Of a DNA stretch of 64,000 nucleotides, positions 24,700 through 37,099 are shown one piece after another. Positions within the stretch are counted from its first letter, which is position 1. Each line of letters begins with the position of its first letter. The DNA comes from Mycteria americana. Lineage: Eukaryota > Chordata > Aves > Ciconiiformes > Ciconiidae. The notes beneath the pieces were generated by a model that saw only the letters and a list, made by a program, of their open reading frames with translations, did no database searches and was not told the origin of the DNA. The position numbers were made by a program, and so were the translations under genes. The stretch is taken from contig NC_134366.1 in NCBI RefSeq assembly GCF_035582795.1, positions 111,714,256 to 111,778,255 on the forward strand, read 5' to 3'.

Positions 24700-27600
24700 G
24701 TCATCCCTAACTGGGAGACAGTAAGGTCACAAAATATTTGTAATTTTGAAGAAAAGGTTAGGATGCTTACAATACATAAGATGTAAAAATTAGGATAATG
24801 ACATGAAGAAAAGACTTTTTTGTTAGTGCATTTTTGTATATTTTTGTCGTGTAAGCAGTTCATTCATTTGTATCTTTTTACTTGTGCTGTTAAGACCTTT
24901 TGGTAAGTTCAGAAACCTGCTTTAATTGTCACTGAAAAATGACTGGGCATTGTCTTGGCCATAATCCCCATTCATTCCTCCTGACTGTCATGGGACAGAG
25001 AAAGTAAGATGGCTCAATAATTTATATTAGTGCCTTAAGACAAGTACCTGCACAACCCTTCTGAAACTAGCAAAACTGCCGTAAAGTTTTAAACAATTTC
25101 TATGAATGTCTTTCTTTAATAGGATAAACATCTTCATCTGCCTTGATTTAATGTTGAATTTCCCTTAAGACTGCAATTATCCAGCTGGCAAACACAGAAT
25201 GGTCTCCTTAATTATTCCTCGGCTTAAATTTATAGAGGTTTATCCAAACTGAGTCTAGCAACTGAAACATGAAGCTGCTTTGGAAGATCAGGGAGAAGAC
25301 AGCTTTTAATACTTCCACCTGTCATTTCTCAATGTGTTTCAAAATAGAACTGCATGCATGAGTTATAATTCACATATGAGTGAAATGCAAGTTATGGTGC
25401 ATGGAGTAATGCAAGCTGGCTGTGTTGATATTGCTTGGTAGCTTGAGCTGCTGAGGAGAAATTTTGAGGTCAAATTTGCTGTGCTGTCATCTGCACATGC
25501 AGGATACTTTCCTAGTCATAAGCACATATGACCATAAATGTTTCAGAAAGTATTTTGAGAACATGAATAGAAGCAGATTATGTAGCTGTTTCTTGGATCT
25601 TAACAAATCTCATGTACGTACTTTTACAATTCAGTGTCTTGATAAACTAAAATTGAAATGAATGGAAGTATAATCCCCCACTGACAGTAAATATGATCAG
25701 ACTTGTTTCTGTCTGGATTATTAAACCATATGATAGAGAACTCTTGCTTTACTGCATTGGAAAGAAAAAAAGTTCTTTCCAGGAAACATATATTGGCTGT
25801 AACTTTTAGAGGTCTTCTGAAAGTGTTTTGATAAAAATAGATCAGAGTGGAGACTCTGAGACAAAAATGTGCTCAGAAACAAGTAATTGTGACCTCATCT
25901 TATATCAGTACATTTTTTGTTGTATTGCATTGTTTCCCTATGTTGGTGAAAATATTACCTCAGGCTGATTGCTCAAGGTCCTGACCTGCAGATGTAAGAT
26001 ATTTTGAGTGAGATTTTTCATTGTAGACCAAAAACTGTTTAGGATCTTATCATGCAAGCGAATACCCTACCCTTTACACTTAAAAGGCACACACTTAAAG
26101 CATTCAAAGGCTTCTATTTTATTTTTAATCAAAAAATGAAAATAAATCATAAGAAGAATGCAATTATTATCTTCTGCTGTGTTCCATTCACAGGTCTTGC
26201 AGCTTAAGGCAATGATCTATATCAGCTTTACAGAAGATTACAGCAGTCACTTGGTAGTTCATAAGACACCAGAATTCAAGTGGTTGCTTGTTTTCAACTT
26301 GTAACAAAAAAAGGCCCAAGGACCTGCTATTAATATCACTTTATCATTCATGTCACCATTATTAGGCTGCCTTTAACAACGTTCTAAGTGGTATTTACCC
26401 ACAAACTGGTACTTGAACAGCTTGTATAATATGTGCCTCCCTCAAAAATAAATCACTATCAAAACATTCATATCCCCAGACACGTGACTATGCCATTAGC
26501 AACGTCTGTTTTCCTGCATGACCTTTTTCAATATATTCAGAACTGTCTTATTATTCTTGACACCACACGCATTTGACACCATGTGAAAGATTTCAAAATG
26601 GGCATCTGCAGGTGTAATTGCTAAATGAAATCTTGTCTGACTTTTCATTACCTCCTGGAAGAGCTACATTCTCTTTTTGCAGTGGCTACCCTGTAGAAAT
26701 AGTAGAATATACTGCTCAAGGGTATTTTGCAGACAGAAAGGCATTTTCTGCACAGTGTGTTTTTACATTATGGAATATCCTGATGATTTTGAAACTCTAA
26801 CGTTATGTTAATGTATCTGACAACGTAAGACACTCTTGCGACCACATGAACATGAGTTGCAAACCTAGATCTGTCTTATCATCTCATTTTTCAAGCTACT
26901 AAAGGATGCAGAGATAAATTGCCACACATTGCTTGCCCCAAGGACAGTGAACTGTAGGTGTCAAAGCAGAGAAGACTAATTAGTCACCTTTCACTACCTC
27001 AAGGTCAGAGGAACAAGTTTTTTGTAGCTTGCATAAAGTGATCATCTATGCTCTCTTATGGTCAGAATGTCCCTCTCCATTTTTTCCCCCCTATACCATC
27101 AGTATGAGCAGCCATGAGGAAAAGACTGTGATACTGAAGTGCTGTTCTTGCAAAGTGTTTTGGTCATCATCAAGTCTTTGTATAATAATTTATTTTCTTC
27201 ATGGACTCAATTGATCACATAGTCATCTTGGCTGTATTTTGGTAAGTGGGTAGTCTGCTATTGAAGTCTGTTTATCTTCACATGCATTGTCATGTGTTTT
27301 GGATCTTTTTGATGCATGTCAGGATTCTGAAACTTTGAAGGCTGAAACCATCTTATACTTCTACGTGTTTAATGTGCATGTGTAGTTAATGATTGTCCAT
27401 CCTCATTCAAGCTTTCCTCATATGATGTCTGAAATAGCTCAATGGTACATTAATGCTGAAAATAAGTTCATCATTTCTAATGCACTGTGATGTCTGTTCA
27501 TTCACAGCTGTTTAAAATTTCACCCAGTGTAAGCTTTTTCCCAGTCAAAATTGTTTTCCTTAAAGCATCCTGTAACAGTCACATTTTGCACCATTCAGTA

Positions 27601-28362
27601 TTTATCTAGCCACAACTATTGCTCAAGGAATAATTTCACAATTTAATAATTTTAAAAAATCTCACTGTACTCCTGTAATTGATGACACACAACTACAATG
27701 CAAAGGCACATATTCTTTTTAAAATGGGTTTATTTTGCCTGTGAAAGTACGAAAACGCTTCAAGTTTGGCCATGCTGTTCAAATCAGATGGTCCACAACC
27801 ATATTGTACTTTAAGAAGGTTAGATGGGATGGGTATGTTAGATTTTCAAGAGAGAAAGGGCTTCCTCTTGTGCTGTAGGAGAATGAAAGCAAAGTTGTGA
27901 CAGACGCTCCAGAAGGAGTTCTGCTTATTCTGGAATATGGCCAAACCTTATTAGTGCAGTTCTCAAAAAGGTCAGATTCACCATGAAGCAAACACTCCCT
28001 TTCATCTACGATATCTGTAAGGCACATAACAAAATAAATCTACTAGCTTGCATCTTCATCATGCTTTTATTTTTGTTTCTATTCTGTTCTTTCTTCATTT
28101 AGTCAGTCATACAAATAGAACATTTGCTCCCATCCAAACTGCGGTGTCCAAACCTAAATTAGTTTAAAAGAAGAATCCAGTAAGCACAGGGGAAAATATG
28201 AATATTAGTTATGAGTCCATGTTAAATCAAGAAAAAAAAGGAAATTCAGTCTGTGATTAAGGATGAAAGACTGGCTTTGAAACCAAGAATTTAAATAGCT
28301 TTTTTCCTAATGTATAGATAACAGTATTGCATTGTATATTGTGGTTATAACAAGATTTTGGG
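24700..28362. other. Intergenic DNA, nothing recognised
   Basis: AT-rich sequence with only short chance frames (82 codons or fewer). No repeat borders, RNA genes or coding exons were recognised. Confidence 0.6.
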
Positions 28363-28461
28363 AATATCATTCATTCAATGATATTCATTCACTCTTGAGT
28401 GAATTCATTCATTCATGAGAGTGATATTCAATTCACTCTCAAATTCAATTCATTCACTCTG
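28363..28461. repeat. ATTC-rich imperfect repeat with internal inverted copies
   Basis: The stretch is built from ATTC, ATTCACTC and GATATTCA words in direct and inverted orientation. ATTCACTC, TT, GAGTGAAT at 28387-28404 is a perfect 8-bp inverted repeat. Two more CACTCTC/GAGAGTG copies at 28417-28440 can pair with one another. It is a scrambled tetranucleotide-type minisatellite. Confidence 0.75.
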
Positions 28462-28753
28462 CAAAACACACGTAAATGCAGAGTACATTGTGGACTAAGT
28501 AACAGCAAAACTTGTGAATGAGTTGTATTTCTTTCCTTTTGCATCTTGAGTCATACAATGAAAATGAATGTCATTCTTTGTCTTTTAAATATGGCCTTTT
28601 AATGTGGCATTATGAAAAGAGACAAAAATTAAACAGACTCTATTTTACTCACGATTGTGAAACAGAGAAAAGATTTGACTCAAAATGCAGCTTTTATTAT
28701 AGCCAAACTTCTAACTTTTCTGTAAAGTTCTGTAAAATGAGTATTGATCTGTT

Positions 28754-28776
28754 GGGGGTTTTGGGGGTTTGGGGGG
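28754..28776 (+). repeat. G-run tract (G5-T4-G5-T3-G6)
   Basis: Three long G runs with short T loops on the plus strand; the six-G run or a nearby GG could supply a fourth run, so quadruplex formation is possible but borderline. It resembles the larger G/T tract at 15978-16097. Confidence 0.7.
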
Positions 28777-28790
28777 TTTTTGTTTGGTTA

Positions 28791-29500
28791 GGTAAAGTTT
28801 CTCTGCACTTTTCATAGGAGTCTGTACCAGACCTGAGTTGTAGAATTAGCAGTTCGATCCCTATATTGATTAAATTTAAGCTGAGATTTTGCCTCTGGGA
28901 ATGTAAATTAATCAGATCAAATAATTGAGTATATATTTCAAGCAGTAAAGCTGTGTAATCGGCAACAGGTTTTTACCCAAATTGCAGAATAAGCACAGGC
29001 TGTGAGACATTACTGGTGTACTGACAGTGAGTCTGGAAGCCAGGATTTTCGGACTCTGTAGCTGCTCAGTGTTAGATCAGGGCCTCCAGGAACCCCAGGA
29101 AGGATGTTTGGCCAAGAGAGGACCTTCTTGCTCACCCCTGGAATGGAAAGAACCTGAAAACTCCAGACTCTTAATCTGATTCAAGGACACTTAGGAAGAG
29201 CCCTTGGGACTTCCAAGCACCTCAGGGAGCTTCAAATATTGCAAGAGCTCTGTGGTCACCAAGGCAGAGGAAGATTGCTTGGCAGGACTCCCTTAGACCT
29301 TGAGAATCTGAATATGTTCAAGTCCTTGTAACCTTCTTGAGAATATACAGGGAAAAAAAAAGAAGAGTCTTTCAGGTCTTTTGTAGCAGTTGGTTTAACT
29401 AGATGCCTGATGGGGAAACAGCTAGCTTTGAAAGAACCAGCATCACCCAATGGAAGTCTGTAGCAGCACATACTAGTACTTGGCCAGCAATTCATGTGAT
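28791..29500. other. Intergenic DNA next to a CR1 insertion
   Basis: No gene or repeat was recognised. The 29040-29480 part is less AT-rich than the rest. A 96-codon minus-strand frame here runs into the CR1 tail and looks like chance. Confidence 0.55.
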
Positions 29501-30230
29501 ATAGAATCATAGAATCATTAAGGTTGGAAAAGATCTCTAGGATCATCTAGTCCAACTGTCAACCCAACATCTCCATGCTTATTAAACGATGTCCTGAAGT
29601 GCCACGTCTATGCATTTTTTGAACTCCTCCAGGAGTGGTGACTCTGTCACCTCTCTGGGCAGCCTGTTCCAATGCTTGATAACCCTTTCAGTAAAGAAAT
29701 TTTTCCTAATACCCAATCTAAACCTCCCCTGGCACAACTTGAGGCCATTTCCTCTCATCCTATCGCTAGTTTCTTGGGAGAAGAGACCAACCCCCACCTC
29801 TCTACAACCTCCTTTCAGGTAGCTGGAGAGAGCGATAAGGTCTCCCCTCAGCCTCTGCTTGTCCAGACTAAACAATCCCACTTCCCTCAACCGCTCCTCA
29901 GAAGACTTCTGCTCCAGACCCTTCACCAGCTTCGTTGCCCTTCTCTGGACACGCTCCAGCACCTCAATATCCCTCTTGTAGTGAGGGGCCCAAAACTGAA
30001 CACAGTATTCAAGGTGCGGCCTCACCAGTGCCGAGTACAGGGGCACGATCACTTCCCTAGTCCTGCTGGCCACGCTATTCCTGATACAAGCCAGGATGCC
30101 ATTGGCTTTCTTGGACACCTGGGCACACTGCCAGCTCATATTCAGGCGGCTGTCAATCAGCACCCCCAGGTCCTTTTCCGCCGGGCAGCTTTCCAGCCAC
30201 TCTTCCCTAAGTCCAAGGTAAAAATTTCCT
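29501..30230 (-). mobile_element. CR1 LINE, 5'-truncated, ORF2 C-terminus still open
   Basis: Antisense CR1 insertion. Its 3' tail is at the left edge (plus-strand ATAGAATCATAGAATCATT, the complement of ATTCTATG units) and the 5' truncation is near 30200-30230. On the minus strand one uninterrupted frame of 254 codons (30346 down to 29582) covers the element from [11 protein letters not shown] through [17 protein letters not shown] and [16 protein letters not shown] to ALQDIV. It stops at TAA (29582-29584), where the family's ORF2 normally ends. The lack of stops and frameshifts over about 600 coding bases suggests a fairly young copy. The N-terminal ~35 residues of the frame come from flanking or rearranged sequence. 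The endonuclease and most of the reverse transcriptase are missing, so the copy cannot act by itself. Confidence 0.94.
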
Positions 30231-30295
30231 TGGAATTTCCTCACTCTTCCCCAAATCCAAGGTAAATGTGACCAAGTCCAGGTAAAAATTTCCTT
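30198..30295. repeat. Imperfect tandem repeat at the CR1 5' junction
   Basis: Two units beginning with a CACTCTTCCC motif (30199 and 30242) continue with TCCAAGGTAAA, and GTCCA(A)GGTAAAAATTTCCTT appears at 30211-30231 and again at 30276-30295. The duplicated pieces sit exactly at the border between CR1-like and unrelated sequence, which suggests template switching or local duplication during 5'-end integration. Confidence 0.7.
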
Positions 30296-30569
30296 CTTTT
30301 TAGACTTATCATACAGATTGCATGCAAATAATACTTTGACATGCATTTTTGAAGCAGAGCCTGAAAAGGATGCTAATAATATTTTAAAAAATTATGCATT
30401 GCATCAAACCAAAATCTTGTTCAATGTCCTGTCCCTCACAATCAACAAGAGCAGATTCTGAAAGGAAAAAAAGAAATAAAGTATTTATCCTCCAGCTTTC
30501 CCAATTCACCCACTTTATGTAACTAATAATCCTGTGGGGCCCCCCGTCATATCTGTTGTCAGTAGTCTC

Positions 30570-31560
30570 TCTCCGAACAGAAGCTACTCCATTTCTCTCA
30601 ACACTCTTCCTATCTTTTGATCTGTATTTTTTCATTTTAAGGTAAGTTTTCTGAGATGGGATGAACAGGATTGTAGGCAGCATGTGAGAATTTGCATTCT
30701 AAGTTGCTTATTTTTTTCTTTTTTCTATTCCTGATCATGACTAATGCTCATTTTGCCTTTTTGCCTGCTGAAAATTGTATCTGATATTTTCAAAGAGCTA
30801 CCCACAAAAACTCCAAGAGCTCTTTCATTCATCATAATAAAGTAGAGTCTGTTATTGTGAGTATGTCACTGGGTGATTTTTTTTTTTAATTAATTACTTT
30901 GTATTATCTTATTTGAGTTAATCTACCACTTTATCTTCCAGTTTCTTAAGGCTTCAACCAAATATTATAAGATCCTTTTGTACTACTTCACATTCAGCTT
31001 TGACTCTTCTGCATGATTTTGTATTCTCAGCAAGCTATATCACATCATTCCTCATATAATTTTCAGATTTGTTTGCGAACATATTTAACAACAAAGACCC
31101 AAAAAGGTTCCTCTGAGAAGTCCCTGTGATTGTGAAAACTGACACATTTATTCCTGTGTTTTGTTTCTTACCATGGGAAAATCTTACCTGGTACCTCTGA
31201 CATCTTATTTAGGAACTTTTGTATAGAATATACTGAAAAGCCAAGAATGGTCTATTAACCAAATTGCCTTTTATTTTCTCACATGTTTATTGCTGTCTCG
31301 GACAACTCTGGTGGATGTATCAGACATGGCTTTCTTCTACAAAAGCTGCGTTGATTCTTGGTAGCATGCAGTATTTATCCTCAGTTTACCTTTTCCTCTT
31401 GTTTCTACCATTTTGCCCACTGTTGAGCTCAAGCTGATCTCTAGTTATCAAGATCGTTAACAAGCTTTCTTTCACAAGCTGGCATTGCTACTGTCACCTT
31501 TTACTCCTCTAGCACCAATTCCAGTTTAAGCAGTACTTTGAACTCACCCATAAAGAATAG
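30570..31560 (-). repeat. Long ancient CR1-like LINE relic
   Basis: About 1 kb follows, in order, the minus strand of an old amniote CR1-type reverse-transcriptase region. Recognisable plus-strand landmarks are AAGATCCTTTTGTACT (30970s), a TTTGCGAACATATTTAACAAC block (31070s), ACATTTATTCCTGTGTTTTGT (31145-31165) and CTACAAAAGCTGCGTTGATTC (31337-31357). Divergence and indels are heavy and no coding frame survives. Orientation and identity come from remembered family structure; subfamily and exact borders are not set. Confidence 0.6.
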
Positions 31561-33044
31561 TGCCAGAGAGGGAACATCCTCACCTCCTCTGTGATGAAAA
31601 CAAATACATAGAATTTATCTACTTATTTTTCTGATAAAACTTTAGTTTTCTTGCATATTCTCTATATACTGTCTGTATCTACCTTATATATATGCCTTAT
31701 GTATATGCCTTATATATCTGTCCTGTCAGGTTTTCATTAAACTATGAAGCAATGGAAACTAAATGAACACATTCCCTTTTCCACTACATCATGTATTTTT
31801 GATTCTGAAAGTAGTATGAAATCCAATGCTAATCCTATTAAAATTTTCATCTTATAACTCAGAATGTGAATGTGGCTTGTGGAGGACTTTCTTGGCAAAT
31901 ACAGCATTTCATTAAATGAAACAAATGATGTGTCTATTCGGTTCAGATCTACTGTGGAAACTTAACCTGATCAATAGGATTTTTTTAATGGAAATAATTT
32001 CTTTTGCAAGGGTAAAGACAACTTAGTGATTAATTTGGGTCCATTTTTTAAAGCGCATTTCAAAGAAAGGTTAAGTTCTATAAATTTTGTAACACAGTAG
32101 TCATCACACAAAAGGATGGGCAGACTATAAGTCTCAGAGCATTCTTGAATTAACTTTTGAATGATCTCAGAAATGTTATCACCTGTAATTTCTCCCTTTC
32201 TGTATGGCAGGTGAGTTTCTAACTATTTTGAAAGTAAACTGGTATGATTTATGAGGATTATTGCTTTATTATTTTCACAGATGCCATCATCTGACTGTTC
32301 CTGAGATTTATGAGAAAATGTAGGGATTATCTGGTAATTATTTAGATTCCAGCAAGCATGTTCTGATCACAGGCCCTTGTGCTAGACAGTGCTTTTATAT
32401 TATATGCTGTGGAGAAAGCATAAAGACCTTTGTGCTTACTTCATAAATTATCTTTTTTCTTGCTTATTAAAGCTTTATGCAGAAGTGGGCTATGAGAACC
32501 AAACTCTGATTAGAAGCAGCAACCAAAATGGGAAAGGTGAGCAATAGTGAGGGACATTGTCTCATGTGCTGTACTAAGCAGCCAGAAGGGAAATGAGGAA
32601 GGAATACTTGGCACCCCAAATGTCTCAGGTGTGCAGTGTTATATTATAACCTATACCACAAACAGCATAGAAGGTGTAACTGAACTAAAACTGCAATGCT
32701 TTCCATAAACCACTGAGAAATCATTTAAAGTATCCCATATATAAGCTTGCAGAGACAGTAGTTTGGCAAAGAGTTCCTTTGCAGGTAGTTTGGAGGGAGG
32801 GACTATGAGTGTTAAACCCACAGTTTATGTTTTGGGATATCTCTTTTTTGTACTCTTCTTTTATGATCTCTGTTTGAGCCAAAGACTAGACTGATCGTAG
32901 TGTTTAAGTGCAAAATCTAGTTCCCTTAATGGGGGAGTAAGCTTCAACTGAGTGGCACCACTGCACCCAGAGCAGTGTAAGCTCAGTCGCTCATGGTGCT
33001 TAAACATGCTCAGCTGGCCCATGGCATTTTGTCAGCATATGGTG
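31561..33044. other. Intergenic DNA, nothing recognised
   Basis: AT-rich sequence with short TATATA/TATGCC runs around 31683-31715. No gene, RNA or transposon end was recognised. Confidence 0.6.
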
Positions 33045-33285
33045 GATTTGCATCCAGAAAGATTCAGGTTGGATATTAGCATAACTGTTTGTAATAATAG
33101 GGTTACTGAAGCACGGAAAGAAATGCCCATCAAGACTTTGTTATCTCCTTCACTAGAGATTTTTAAGAACTGGCAACACAAACATGTATCAGGGATGGCA
33201 AAGATACAGTTCATCTTGCCTTGTGCCAGAGAACTCAGTGACCTCTTAAAGTCTCTCTCAGCTTTATTTTCCTATGATTCTATGA
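33045..33285 (+). mobile_element. Old CR1 3' end, degraded
   Basis: The segment begins with AGATTCAGGTTGGATATTAG, equivalent to the CR1 ORF2 'RFRLDIR' codons, and continues through diverged counterparts of the C-terminus. It ends with CCTATGATTCTATGA at 33270-33285, the diagnostic CR1 tail. It contains many indels relative to the family and no CR1 frame remains. The 113-codon plus-strand frame that overlaps it is accidental. Confidence 0.85.
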
Positions 33286-36200
33286 AAATTTGAAAATAAA
33301 TATAATAAAAGCTTCAAGATGCTCACAGACTGCAGTAATGGAGCCATATAATGTTTTGAATAGATGACACCAATGCTGTCTTCCTGGGACTTTTGCCAGG
33401 TAAGTGATTTTGAACTACAGCCTTTGTGAACACTTATGCTACTGAATCCCTCAATTTATTTCCAGTGAACCCTTTATTCTTAAATCCATATAAATAAATT
33501 AGTCATCTGAACAGAAGGGAACACATTCTGATTGTTAGAAATTGATTAGAATGCTATAAATGCTAATAAATGTAAATACCTCTATAAAGAACATTTCTCT
33601 GATTTAGTCCATTTCCTTTTTGACCTTTGGAGACCTCTTTCAATTCTGATCGCTGTGCAAGTCATCTGATTAGCCACATGTACATGCAGATCTCAGAGGG
33701 TTGTATGAGTCTTTTCTGGCTTTCAAGCCTTTTAATATTGTCAATGGAAAAAGGCAAGTTTTCTGTGGTCAAAGGCTCATTTTGGTATAAATTTTAAAGA
33801 TGTGTTAATTACTGCAATGTAATTCTTTATGGCAACATGTATAAAATTGAAAATTACCTTAAAAAGTACCTGAGAACATAAATATAATATATATTCAGAA
33901 GTTTGGTATGCTATATGTGAGATTATTTTATATCCTAATAATATCTCTTGCTTGTATAACAATAGTACAGACCCTAATTAATTTATCACAACCTATATTT
34001 TTTCTAAAAAGATTTTTTTCCCACAAGAACGAAGCAATAGCACCATCTAGAAGAAGTATACTTTCAGTTATGTGTTAGTCCTTTCATACCTATCTTTTTC
34101 CTCTTTCCTTCCTACTGGGTGGAAGATAGCCCTAATGTGCTTCCAGTCTCCTGATTTGGTCAAATTTGGGTAGACTTTTATTAGTTTTATTATTTGTATA
34201 AGGCATTATAAATTTAACTTAAATTCATATCCCTCTATTTAAAATAAGGTCTCTATAAAATTTTTCAGTGAAATAATTGTCATGAAGGTAAAGAATTAAT
34301 TAGCAGAATTTTTTTCCTTTACATCAGACTGAGAAATGGCTGAATGATTCTTGACATTCTTCCAAAGTATGAAGATAGCATCAGATACTTGGCAGAAAAA
34401 GCCTATACACATGGATAAAGCTTAGAAAAGTATAAGAAACTGAGAATGGACCTTCAAATTGAAAATGCTGAAAAACTTGAGATAAGCCTTGGTACACCAT
34501 CCAGCATATGTGCTCATATCAGTAACACTGGGCCAATAATAACATGTCACATGACAATAGTGTAGCTTGCAAAAAATTCTGTCTCATATAATACTATGAT
34601 AATCCTGATAAAATTTTCTCTCATAAAAAAGATTATGACATAAAATTTTATCTGTAGGCAAAGAACAGTTACTCAAGTGTGCAGTACATCAAAAGCAAGT
34701 TTCACTGATCCTGAGTCAGTGAATGGCCAACTCATTGAATGGTTAATGTCATTCTCTGAGCAGAGAATGAATGATTGAACATCCCTCTCTGTGTATCTCT
34801 GCTGGTAATGTAAATTCAGGAGCCAAATTCAATAATGCTCTTGATATGGATATTTATGCTTTACATTTGGAGTTTCAGTCTGTAATGCTGCAGTTGATCC
34901 TACCTGATACCTGAGCTGAAGAAACCTCATGGACTGTCCAACACAGGTTTTGTGTTGCACCAATTAATGTGACTAACACCATTTGAGTATTTGATATCTC
35001 ATTCTCTTGAGTATGCAGTGGAATGCTTTGCTTTGGTTTTTCTAGCTCACAAACATATTTTCTTATATTTTGGAAGGGCTAGGATTTTTTTAGTGCAGCA
35101 GTTTGATGGAATAGGGTTGTTTGGGTTTTTTTCTTATTAAAACATAATGACTTGTTGAAGTGAAAATTATTGTGGCAATGAGCTAGTTTCAAGAAAACAT
35201 CTTTTGGGAAAAGTTTCTTCTGTCCAGCATTGGATTTTCCAGGAAAAGTAATTAAGTAAAAGAAAAGGCCATGGTCAACATCTTGATAATTACTTAGGAT
35301 GCAGCACCCCTAGATTAAACCTGTAGTCTGAATCAGGAAAAAAAATATTTGACCCAAGATTTCTCAGATTCCAGATGCAGGTTTCCTGTCCAACTCTTTA
35401 AAAGTGTGTTAGAGAGGACAAGGTCAAAGAGATCAACCTTGTAGCTGGAAAGAAAGCATGGTATATGATCTCTCTAACTTTTGATTTTTTCCTTTTGAGT
35501 CAGTTTATAAATAGCAGGAACAGGACATATGTTTTTAATATATTCCAACTTACATTTAAAATGTATGAAATGTAACTGATTTAGTCTTCTTTTATTTCAT
35601 GTTCGAAGTACAAAGAAGCAGGATATTAGTAGTTAGTGTTCTTTTAATTAAAATAGCAGTTTACTCTAAGCCCTGGAATTAATTACTTTTTGAACTGCTT
35701 CTCTGCTTTACTAATAATGTTTGGCAGTTTTAAAATAAAATAGCTAAACTTGAGGCTATTCATTTTAGAAAGCTGATGCAGAATACACTGAGTAAGATGA
35801 ACTGTAATTTAAAAAACTGTCATGTGCAAGTGCATACTATTTAACCATGAAAACCTCTGTGAAAATTTGCATATGTGCACTGTGAATGAAAGGCCATTCA
35901 AAAGATGGAAATCAAACCTAATTTTAACATTATTGACCTAATAATACTAATTTTTGCCCTAGCTATGACTTTAAAGACAGCTGATTATTTTTCCATGAGC
36001 CTAGCCTCTGGAAAGAAATAGTTTGCATTTTACAGGAAATGTGTGCTAAGAATGCTGTGTTTTAACATATTTTTCTTAACTATGAAGAAGTGTTATAGGA
36101 CTTAAATGACAGGACATGCATTTTAAACCAGAAATTGAGAACAGTTTTCACCTGGTAACAACTTACTGATGTAAATAGTAGTCAAGGAAAGACTCTGTAT

Positions 36201-36501
36201 TTATAGTTATCTTCTTGGAGAACTTACAACCTTAATACCTACTAACACTTTGTCCCAAACTGTAATACAATAATTTTGCCTCATTTAGAATATTGTGATG
36301 CCAATCTCCTAAAAGTAAACCCCCCATGTATGCAGAACAAGAAAAACACTCCAGATAACTTCAGGTATTAATAAAGTAAGCTCCTACATAAGGCAACTGA
36401 CTTCTGGAAGTAGTAAAAAGACCCAAGTAAGGTCAGACGTGGCATCAGTGTGTCCTGTGCCATTACAGACAGGGACTGGCTGTGTGAACCACATGCAATA
36501 C
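33286..36501. other. Intergenic DNA; possible conserved non-coding segment at 35640-36110
   Basis: No gene or repeat ends were seen. Between 35640 and 36110 the sequence is of even complexity, with words such as CTAATTTTTGCC, TTTGCAT-like octamer variants and TAATTA-type homeodomain cores. This is the look of vertebrate developmental enhancers, but conservation cannot be judged from one sequence. Confidence 0.5.
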
Positions 36502-37099
36502 TGTGGTGGTTTGACCCCAGTAGGCAGCTCAGCCCCACACAGCCGCCCGCTCACTCCCCCTCGGTGGGATGGGGGAGACAATCAGCAATGTAAATGTGAG
36601 AAAACTCGTGGGTTGAGATAAAGACAGTCTAACAGGCAAAGCAAAAGCTGCTCATGAAAGCAAAGCAAAACAAGGAATTCATTCACTCCTTCCCATGGGC
36701 AGGCAGGTGTTCAGCCATCTCCAGGCAAGCAGGGCTCCATCACAGGTAACGGTTACTTGGGAAGACACAAGCTATCACTCTGAACATCCCTCCCTTCCTC
36801 TTTCTTTTTCCCCACAGTTTTTATTGCTGAGCATGACGCCATATGGTATGGAATATCCCTTTGGTCAGTTGGGCTCAGCTGTCCCAGCTGTGTCCCCTCC
36901 CAACTTCTTGTGCACCCCCAGCCTCCTCGCTGGTGGGGTGGGGTGAGAAGCAGAAGAGGCCTTGACTCGGTGTAAGCACTGCTCAGCAGTAACGAAAACA
37001 TCCCTGTGTTATCAACACTGTTTTAGTCACAAATCCAAAACATAGCACCATACAAGCTATTATGAAGAAAATTAACTCTATCCCACCAAAACCAGTACA
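36502..37099 (-). mobile_element. Solo endogenous retroviral LTR (ERVL-like, avian), copy 1
   Basis: A ~598-bp LTR starts TGTGGTGGTTTGACCCC and ends CCAGTACA on the plus strand. It is therefore flanked by TG...CA, and its sense strand is the minus strand. The minus-strand 5' end (TGTACTGGTTTTGG...) and the block around 36830-36890 match a multi-copy avian LTR family that recurs at 42482-43070. No gag, pol or env remnant adjoins it, so it is a solo LTR or an isolated LTR. The flanking bases (AATAC left, GACAC right) agree at only three of five positions, so the target duplication has decayed or the borders are off by a base. The family name is not assigned. Confidence 0.85.

Noticed and set aside
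29672..30265. 197-codon plus-strand frame antisense to the CR1
   Set aside because: It is the shadow of the CR1 ORF2 frame on the other strand; the minus-strand frame has the family motifs and the natural stop.
32952..33293. 113-codon plus-strand frame as a gene
   Set aside because: Most of it lies in a degraded CR1 3' end that finishes with the ATTCTATG tail; the frame is accidental.
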